Shown here one piece after another: positions 14,156 through 18,317 of a stretch of DNA of 18,317 nt (its first letter is position 1; the number at the start of each line of letters is the position of its first letter). The notes under the pieces were generated by a model that did no database searches, was not told the DNA's origin, and worked only from the letters and a program-made list of their open reading frames with translations. The translations under genes were made by a program, and so were the position numbers. Origin of the DNA: an uncultured Azospirillum sp. (GTDB taxonomy: Bacteria; Pseudomonadota; Alphaproteobacteria; Azospirillales; Azospirillaceae); contig NZ_CAMLJP010000119.1 of NCBI RefSeq assembly GCF_946480385.1, forward strand, positions 1 through 18,317. Direction: 5' to 3'.

Positions 14156-14294
14156 GGCGTGGTCTCCGGTTCAGGGATGCGCCACGAAGGATAGCGGGAG
14201 TTTCGGCGGTCGGTGAGTGGCGTGAATGCCTACGGGCATCAAGATCTTGCCAAAGCACTTCGCCCTGATCGGCAAAGGCCATCGCGACGGTGGT

Positions 14295-14669
14295 TCAGCC
14301 CGCGACGTGCGCCGCCAGGACTTCGGACGCCAGCAGGCTGGGGTTGACCGGCTTGGCGATGACGCGGGTCACGCCCAGCTTGGCGAAGGCGGCGGAGGTC
14401 AGCTGGGACGGCACCTTGTCGTCGATGGCCGACAGGATGACCACCGGCATCTCCGGACGCAGGGAGCGGGCGGCCTTGATCACCTCGAACCCGTCATGGT
14501 CCGGCATGATGATGTCGGTCAGGACAAGGTCGAACTGCTGCACATACAGGATGCCGATCGCCTCCGTGGCGCCGGCGCACAGGGTCAGGTCATGACCTTC
14601 GCGTGTCAGGATCGCGCGGATCAGGTTGCGCGTGACCGGATCGTCGTCAACCACAAGCAGCTTGGCCAT
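14295..14669 (-). CDS. Single-domain response regulator (CheY-like receiver)
   Basis: The 124-residue protein is a receiver domain without an output domain. It has the acidic pocket D8-D9-D10, the phosphorylation site D52 in LVLTDIIMP, the switch residue S80 (VILSA) and the conserved K106-P107. It is expected to be phosphorylated by a histidine kinase and to act through protein contacts, for example in chemotaxis, phosphorelay or stress signalling. No kinase gene is in the window. GGGA lies a few bases before the ATG at 14669. The longer open frame upstream is antisense to the IalB gene and is not used. Confidence 0.93.
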   Translation of the reverse strand: MAKLLVVDDDPVTRNLIRAILTREGHDLTLCAGATEAIGILYVQQFDLVLTDIIMPDHDGFEVIKAARSLRPEMPVVILSAIDDKVPSQLTSAAFAKLGVTRVIAKPVNPSLLASEVLAAHVAG

Positions 14670-14754
14670 GCCAGTTCCCGTCGCCCAATTCCAGTCATTC
14701 GGATGCCGCGCGCAGATATAGCCCGAACTTCGGCTTAAGCCAGAGGTCCTAGTC

Positions 14755-14783
14755 AATAGTGCGGGCGCCATTGCGCGTGTCAA
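14755..14783 (-). promoter_or_regulatory. Candidate promoter of the receiver gene
   Basis: On the minus strand a perfect -35, TTGACA (opposite 14778-14783), is followed after 17 bases by ACTATT (opposite 14755-14760). The -10 is weak. The transcript would start near 14748, with a leader of about 79 bases. Confidence 0.4.
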
Positions 14784-14842
14784 AATGTCACGCGGTGTCC
14801 AGCCCGCGCTGTGAGAAACAGACCGGTTCCGGTCCGCCGGCC

Positions 14843-14872
14843 TTGGAATGCGCTGTCCGTTTGGGGTAGTGT
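14843..14872 (+). promoter_or_regulatory. Candidate promoter of the IalB-family gene
   Basis: TTGGAA at 14843-14848 and TAGTGT at 14867-14872 are 18 bases apart. The start would be near 14879, about 37 bases before the ATG at 14916. Confidence 0.35.
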
Positions 14873-14915
14873 CCGCCCGCACCCCACGGACCAACAACGA
14901 GCAGACGCAAGACCG

Positions 14916-15482
14916 ATGTTGCTTCCCAACGCCGTCCGCCGAATTGCCGGGGCCGCCTTTGCCGGTTCTGTCCTCTCCACCCTTCTCGCCGCCGGGCTTT
15001 TTGCTTCCGGCATGGCCGCCACGCCGGCCGCCGCTGCCGACCCGCGCCATCTCGGCACCTTCAAGGATTGGAACGCTTTCGTGTTCGAGGAGAAGGGGCA
15101 GAAGGTCTGCTACATCTCCAGCCAGCCGAAGAAGACGGAGCCGAAGGCGAAGCGCGGCGACATCTATACGCTGGTCACCCACCGCCCGGCGGAAAAGGCC
15201 CTGGACGTCGTCAGCGTCATCGTCGGCTACCCGTTCAAGAAGGGCAGCGAGGCCGAGATCAACATCGACGGCAAGGACTTCAAGCTGTTCACCGACGGCG
15301 AGACCGCCTGGGCCCGCGATGCCGACGGCGACCGCGCCGTGACCGCGGCGATGCGCGACGGCAAGCAGATGGTGGTGAAGGGCGTGTCCAGCCGCGGCAC
15401 CAAGACCACCGACACCTACAGCCTGGCCGGTGTCTCCCAGGCCTATGACGCCATCAACGAGGCCTGCGGCGTGAAGCGCTGA
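14916..15482 (+). CDS. IalB-family (invasion associated locus B) periplasmic protein
   Basis: The 188-residue precursor has a signal peptide of about 40 residues, with basic R8-R9, a hydrophobic stretch at about 13-33 and the cleavage-like A-A-A-A41-D. The mature part fits the IalB family: F49-K-D-W-N-A-F at the start of the domain, G-Q-K-V-C65-Y-I-S-S-Q-P, and a final C184. The two cysteines could form a disulfide. The family is widespread in alphaproteobacteria; in Bartonella a member aids erythrocyte invasion, but in free-living species the role is unknown. ATG 14916 is chosen because it directly precedes the signal peptide; an in-frame ATG at 14811 lies upstream of the candidate promoter's start site. 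The gene runs toward rlmN with a 78-base gap. Confidence 0.85.
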   Translation: MLLPNAVRRIAGAAFAGSVLSTLLAAGLFASGMAATPAAAADPRHLGTFKDWNAFVFEEKGQKVCYISSQPKKTEPKAKRGDIYTLVTHRPAEKALDVVSVIVGYPFKKGSEAEINIDGKDFKLFTDGETAWARDADGDRAVTAAMRDGKQMVVKGVSSRGTKTTDTYSLAGVSQAYDAINEACGVKR

Positions 15483-15523
15483 TCGTCACAGCACTTTACT
15501 TGGTCTTTTTCCCCTCGAGTCTT

Positions 15524-15552
15524 TTGACTCCGCGCGCGCATGGCCCTATGTA
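15524..15552 (+). promoter_or_regulatory. Candidate rlmN promoter
   Basis: TTGACT at 15524-15529 is followed after 17 bases by TATGTA at 15547-15552. Transcription would start at about 15559-15561, on the ATG at 15561. The -35 overlaps the right arm of a small hairpin (GAGTC 15517-15521, TTTT, GACTC 15526-15530). Confidence 0.4.
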
Positions 15553-15560
15553 GTGGGGCC

Positions 15561-16730
15561 ATGAGCGCCTCCAATCATGCCTCCGCCTTCGTTCCGCCGG
15601 CGACCGATGCCGACGGACGCAAGAACCTTGTCGGCCTGTCCCGCGAAGAGCTGGAAGCCGAGATGCTGTCGATCGGCCTGGAAAAGTTCCGGGCGCGCCA
15701 GCTCTGGCACTGGATCTATCACCGCGGCTCCACCGATTTCGCCGAAATGACCACGCTGGCCAAGCCGGTGCGGGAAAAGCTGGCCGACGTCTACATCGTG
15801 GCGCGGCCGACGGTGGTGAAGGACCTGAAGTCGGCGGACGGCACCCGCAAATGGCTGCTGCGCATGCCCGACGGGCAGGAGGTGGAGAGCGTCCACATCC
15901 CCGAGGAGGACCGCGGCACGCTCTGCGTCTCCTCGCAGGTCGGCTGCACGCTGACCTGCCGCTTCTGCCACACCGGCACCCAACGTCTGGTGCGCAACCT
16001 GGATTCGGCGGAAATCGTGGCGCAGGTCATGCTGGCCCGCGACATGCTGGGCGAATGGCCGGCGCCGCCCGACGGGCGCATGCTGTCGAACATCGTCATG
16101 ATGGGCATGGGCGAACCGCTGTTCAATTACGACAACGTCGCCAAGGCGCTGAAGATCGTGATGGACGGCGACGGCATCTCGATCTCCAAGCGGCGCATCA
16201 CCCTGTCGACCTCCGGCGTCGTGCCGATGATGGAGCGCTGCGGCGAGGAGCTGAACGTCAACCTCGCGGTCAGCCTGCATGCGGTGACCGACGAGCTGCG
16301 CGACATCATCATGCCCATCAACCGCAAATACCCGTTGCGGGATCTGATGGAGGCCTGCCGCAATTACCCCGGCCTGTCCAATGCCCGGCGCATCACCTTC
16401 GAGTATGTGATGCTGAAGGGGATCAACGACACGCCGGCCGATGCGCGGGCGCTGGTGAAGCTGCTGGAAGGCATCCCAGCCAAGATCAACCTGATCCCCT
16501 TCAACGAATGGCCGGGCGCTCCCTACGAGCGGTCGACCGCGCGGGCGATCCAAGTCTTCGGCGACATCGTCAACAACGCCGGCTACGCCAGCCCGGTGCG
16601 CACCCCGCGCGGCGAGGACATCATGGCCGCCTGCGGCCAGTTGAAGAGCGCCAGCCTGCGCCTGACCGCCGCCGAACGCGCCGCCATCGCCAACGTCATC
16701 GCGGAGAAGGACGCGGCGCTGGTGTCGTGA
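15561..16730 (+). CDS. rlmN: Dual-specificity RNA methyltransferase RlmN (radical SAM)
   Basis: The 389-residue enzyme makes 2-methyladenosine at A2503 of 23S rRNA and A37 of some tRNAs. The radical SAM motif is C129-T-L-T-C133-R-F-C136, binding a 4Fe-4S cluster. The two catalytic cysteines of the RlmN/Cfr mechanism are present: C122 (TLCVSSQVG) and C358 (MAACGQLKS). Other family segments are [22 protein letters not shown] and [14 protein letters not shown]. The N-terminal HhH-like domain ([14 protein letters not shown]) is complete. ATG 15561 is preferred; an in-frame ATG at 15540 would add seven residues and lies inside the likely promoter. The gene follows the IalB gene on the same strand but seems to have its own promoter. 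Confidence 0.95.
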   Translation: MSASNHASAFVPPATDADGRKNLVGLSREELEAEMLSIGLEKFRARQLWHWIYHRGSTDFAEMTTLAKPVREKLADVYIVARPTVVKDLKSADGTRKWLLRMPDGQEVESVHIPEEDRGTLCVSSQVGCTLTCRFCHTGTQRLVRNLDSAEIVAQVMLARDMLGEWPAPPDGRMLSNIVMMGMGEPLFNYDNVAKALKIVMDGDGISISKRRITLSTSGVVPMMERCGEELNVNLAVSLHAVTDELRDIIMPINRKYPLRDLMEACRNYPGLSNARRITFEYVMLKGINDTPADARALVKLLEGIPAKINLIPFNEWPGAPYERSTARAIQVFGDIVNNAGYASPVRTPRGEDIMAACGQLKSASLRLTAAERAAIANVIAEKDAALVS

Positions 16731-16833
16731 GGGCGGCTTCCCGACAGTGCGTCGCCCCCGGTAATTGCGGAGGGCGCCGTGCTGTGACAGGGTGGCGCCA
16801 CTTCCGCCAACCAGATCCGGCCCAAGCATCGGC

Positions 16834-17097
16834 ATGCCCGCCCCCATCGAGGACATCATCGCCAAGGCGATCAAGGACGCCGACAAGTCCTTCTTCAACG
16901 AAGATTACGCCAAGCAGGCGAAGGCCGTGACCGCCGCGCTGAAGAAGGCGGGGTACGAGGTGGCGCCGGTGAAGCCGCCGCCGGGGCTGGTCGAGTGGGC
17001 CAAGGACAACATTCCGTTCGGCCGTCTTAGACCCGCGGAACTGATTACGCAGATGTACTCGATGATGGTCGAGAACGTGCGCCGCTTCGACAAGTAG
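16834..17097 (+). CDS. Conserved small protein of unknown function (87 residues)
   Basis: The protein starts MPAPIEDIIAKAIKDADKSF and continues with a helical, lysine- and alanine-rich half (K-x2-K-A-V-T-A-A-L-K-K-A-G-Y). A proline-rich linker follows (VKPPPGLVEW), then GRLRPAELITQMYSMMVENV near the C-terminus. It is soluble, with no signal peptide or cysteines. I recognise it only as looking like short hypothetical proteins of Rhodospirillales; no function can be given. The codon use matches its neighbours, which supports a real gene. ATG 16834 is chosen because the upstream extension is Cys/Arg/Pro-rich and unlike the rest; the Shine-Dalgarno is weak. It lies between rlmN and sdhC, but a promoter after it suggests it is not part of the sdh operon. 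Confidence 0.65.
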   Translation: MPAPIEDIIAKAIKDADKSFFNEDYAKQAKAVTAALKKAGYEVAPVKPPPGLVEWAKDNIPFGRLRPAELITQMYSMMVENVRRFDK

Positions 17098-17233
17098 CGG
17101 GGAGCCAAGCGCGGCGGCCTGGGACTGGCCTCATTCGCTGGTAATACCACAGAACCGGAAGGCCGTTTCTTTTCAGCCACTTCCCGCGCTGCGCCAAAAT
17201 CGTCACACCAGCACTTTCGGCCACCCCCCGCCG

Positions 17234-17262
17234 TTGACTCGGCTGCTGCGGGAGCGTAATTC
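17234..17262 (+). promoter_or_regulatory. Sigma-70-type promoter of the sdh operon
   Basis: TTGACT at 17234-17239 and TAATTC at 17257-17262 are separated by exactly 17 bases. The start would be near 17269, leaving a leader of about 106 bases before sdhC. The leader contains a small hairpin, GACGG at 17280-17284 and CCGTC at 17290-17294. The 277-base gap 17098-17374 holds nothing else that I can support. Confidence 0.65.
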
Positions 17263-17374
17263 ATTGCGCCAACCAATAGGACGGGACAGCCGTCTTAAAA
17301 AGGGCACGCACCACCCAGCCGCCGCGGCAATCGTCATGTTGCGCCGCGTCCGGCCGCGAACAGAGGACGACGCA

Positions 17375-17764
17375 ATGGCAAACGGCAGCGGTCGGCCGCT
17401 CTCCCCGCACCTTCAAGTCTACAAACTCCCGTTGACCGCAGTCATGTCCATCACGCACCGCATCACGGGCGTCGGGCTGGCTGTGGGCACGCTCCTGCTG
17501 GTCTGGTGGCTGGTCGCCGCCGCCGCCGGTCCAGAGGCGTTCGCACGCGCGCAGGGCTTCATCGGGTCGTTCTTCGGCCTGCTGCTGATGTTCGGCTGGT
17601 CGGCGGCGCTGTACTACCACCTGTGCAACGGCATCCGCCATCTGGTCTGGGACGCCGGCAAGTCGTTCGAACTGACCGATGCCGACCGCAACAACAAGGT
17701 CGTCCTCGGCGCGACGGCGGTGCTGACCGTGCTGACCTGGATCGTCGGCCTGGCCGTGTGGTGA
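17375..17764 (+). CDS. sdhC: Succinate dehydrogenase cytochrome b556 subunit
   Basis: The 129-residue inner-membrane subunit of complex II begins with the family pattern RPLSPHLQVYKLPLTAVMSITHRITG, shown here by its parts RPLSPHLQVYK and SITHRITG, followed by three hydrophobic helices. H82 in YYHLCNGIRHLVWD is the likely heme b ligand, and the NGIRHL motif is conserved. With SdhD it anchors the flavoprotein and iron-sulfur subunits and reduces ubiquinone. GAGGA (17363-17367) lies 7 bases before ATG 17375, which settles the start over the longer upstream frame. It is the first gene of the sdhC-sdhD-sdhA order. Confidence 0.96.
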   Translation: MANGSGRPLSPHLQVYKLPLTAVMSITHRITGVGLAVGTLLLVWWLVAAAAGPEAFARAQGFIGSFFGLLLMFGWSAALYYHLCNGIRHLVWDAGKSFELTDADRNNKVVLGATAVLTVLTWIVGLAVW

Positions 17765-17775
17765 GGAGATAAGAC

Positions 17776-18171
17776 ATGGCGTCCAATAGCAAGACCCTCC
17801 GTTCGCCGCTTCAGGTCGCGCGCGGTTTGGGTTCCGCCAAGCATGGCACCGAACATTGGTGGTCGCAGCGTCTGACCGCGCTCGCGCTCGTCCCGCTGAC
17901 CGTCTGGTTCGTCTTCGGCGTCATCGGCCATCTCGGTGCCGATCACGCCGGGTTCATCACCTGGATGAAGTCGCCCTTCTCGGCCGTCATGATGGTCCTC
18001 ACCGCCGTGGTCACCTTCCACCACGCCCAGTCCGGGCTGCAGGTGGTCATCGAGGACTACGTGCATGTGGAATGGCAGAAAATGGCGCTGATCATCGGCG
18101 TCAAGTTCCTGTCCTTCGCCCTGGCGGCGGCCTGCGTGCTGGCCGTCGTGAAGATCTTCATCGGAGCCTGA
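17776..18171 (+). CDS. sdhD: Succinate dehydrogenase hydrophobic membrane anchor subunit
   Basis: The 131-residue protein has three transmembrane helices and the alphaproteobacterial SdhD signature: an N-terminal [21 protein letters not shown] segment (key residues G17, H23 and W28-W29), W-S-Q-R-L-T-A-L, and [17 protein letters not shown] in the middle. It completes the membrane domain and quinone site of complex II with SdhC. AGGAG at 17764-17768, overlapping the sdhC stop region, is 7 bases from the ATG. The gap to sdhC is 11 bases, so the genes form one operon. Confidence 0.95.
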   Translation: MASNSKTLRSPLQVARGLGSAKHGTEHWWSQRLTALALVPLTVWFVFGVIGHLGADHAGFITWMKSPFSAVMMVLTAVVTFHHAQSGLQVVIEDYVHVEWQKMALIIGVKFLSFALAAACVLAVVKIFIGA

Positions 18172-18176
18172 CGACC

Positions 18177-18317
18177 ATGGCGACCGCCTACAACATCATC
18201 GACCATACCTATGACGTCGTCGTCGTCGGCGCCGGCGGTGCCGGTCTGCGCGCCACCTTCGGCATGGCCGAAAAGGGGCTGAAGACCGCCTGCATCACCA
18301 AGGTGTTCCCGACCCGC
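18177..18317 (+). CDS. sdhA: Succinate dehydrogenase flavoprotein subunit, N-terminal part (cut by window edge)
   Basis: The first 47 codons are visible. The sequence has the FAD-binding Rossmann motif [14 protein letters not shown] at about residues 14-27, then CITKVFPTR, the segment that in SdhA leads to the histidine covalently bound to FAD (just beyond the window). The start ATG 18177 follows the sdhD stop by 5 bases and has GGAG at 18163-18166. It oxidises succinate to fumarate in the TCA cycle and respiratory chain. The order sdhC-sdhD-sdhA, presumably followed by sdhB, is normal. Confidence 0.96.
   Translation, partial: MATAYNIIDHTYDVVVVGAGGAGLRATFGMAEKGLKTACITKVFPTR

Noticed and set aside
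14226..14239. ATGCC-TACG-GGCAT hairpin as a terminator near the receiver gene
   Set aside because: Only five base pairs, no T run.
15546..16898. 450-codon minus-strand frame opposite rlmN
   Set aside because: Antisense shadow of RlmN, which has all its catalytic cysteines.
1..18317. tRNA, rRNA, insertion sequences, integrase genes
   Set aside because: None could be recognised on either strand; the replication module has no associated transposase or integrase.

Overview
The window looks like a piece of a high-GC alphaproteobacterial genome, most likely Azospirillum or a close relative in the Rhodospirillales. This is inferred from gene families and gene order (NDUFAF5-like methyltransferase, comF, grxC and a nitrilase together; RlmN; sdhC-sdhD-sdhA; DUF1272; IalB) and from strong G/C preference at third codon positions. 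No rRNA, tRNA, CRISPR array or insertion sequence was seen.

Layout. 1-3399 (+): 3' end of an ActP-type solute:sodium symporter, a strong terminator, a cNMP/CBS/DUF294 nucleotidyltransferase-like protein, and a small exonuclease-fold protein that has lost its catalytic residues. 3419-5681 (-): a FliQ-like export protein, comF, grxC and a nitrilase-family amidase, with grxC and the amidase overlapping by 4 bases. 5789-6688 (+): a divergently transcribed methyltransferase. 6710-7480 (-): a SafE/TauE-like membrane protein (COG2836 type) behind what looks like a class II FNR/FixK promoter. 7569-8840: a plasmid-type replication module made of a RepA_C-family initiator gene (-), a directly repeated iteron array, inverted iterons on both sides of the gene, an AT-rich patch and a DnaA-box-like site. 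8887-9726 (-): a tandem universal stress protein. 9727-10234: a long, relatively AT-rich intergenic stretch. 10235-11980 (+): a PAS-GGDEF-EAL protein with a degenerate GGDEF motif and an intact EAL domain. 12026-14669 (-): a PrcB-like lipoprotein, an M20 amidohydrolase, a DUF1272 zinc protein and a stand-alone receiver protein. 14916-18317 (+): an IalB-family periplasmic protein, RlmN, an 87-residue protein of unknown function, then sdhC, sdhD and the start of sdhA behind a good sigma-70 type promoter.

How it fits together. Much of the content concerns respiration and carbon use: acetate uptake, succinate dehydrogenase, a possible complex I assembly methyltransferase, and a metal or cytochrome-oxidase maturation protein under likely oxygen control. 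There is also signalling (c-di-GMP hydrolase, receiver protein, cNMP/CBS protein) and translation or redox housekeeping (RlmN, Grx, Nit).

The most unusual element is the plasmid-type initiator and iteron origin sitting among core genes, with no partition genes beside it. It suggests either that this replicon is a chromid or large plasmid carrying core genes, or that a plasmid origin has been captured by a chromosome.
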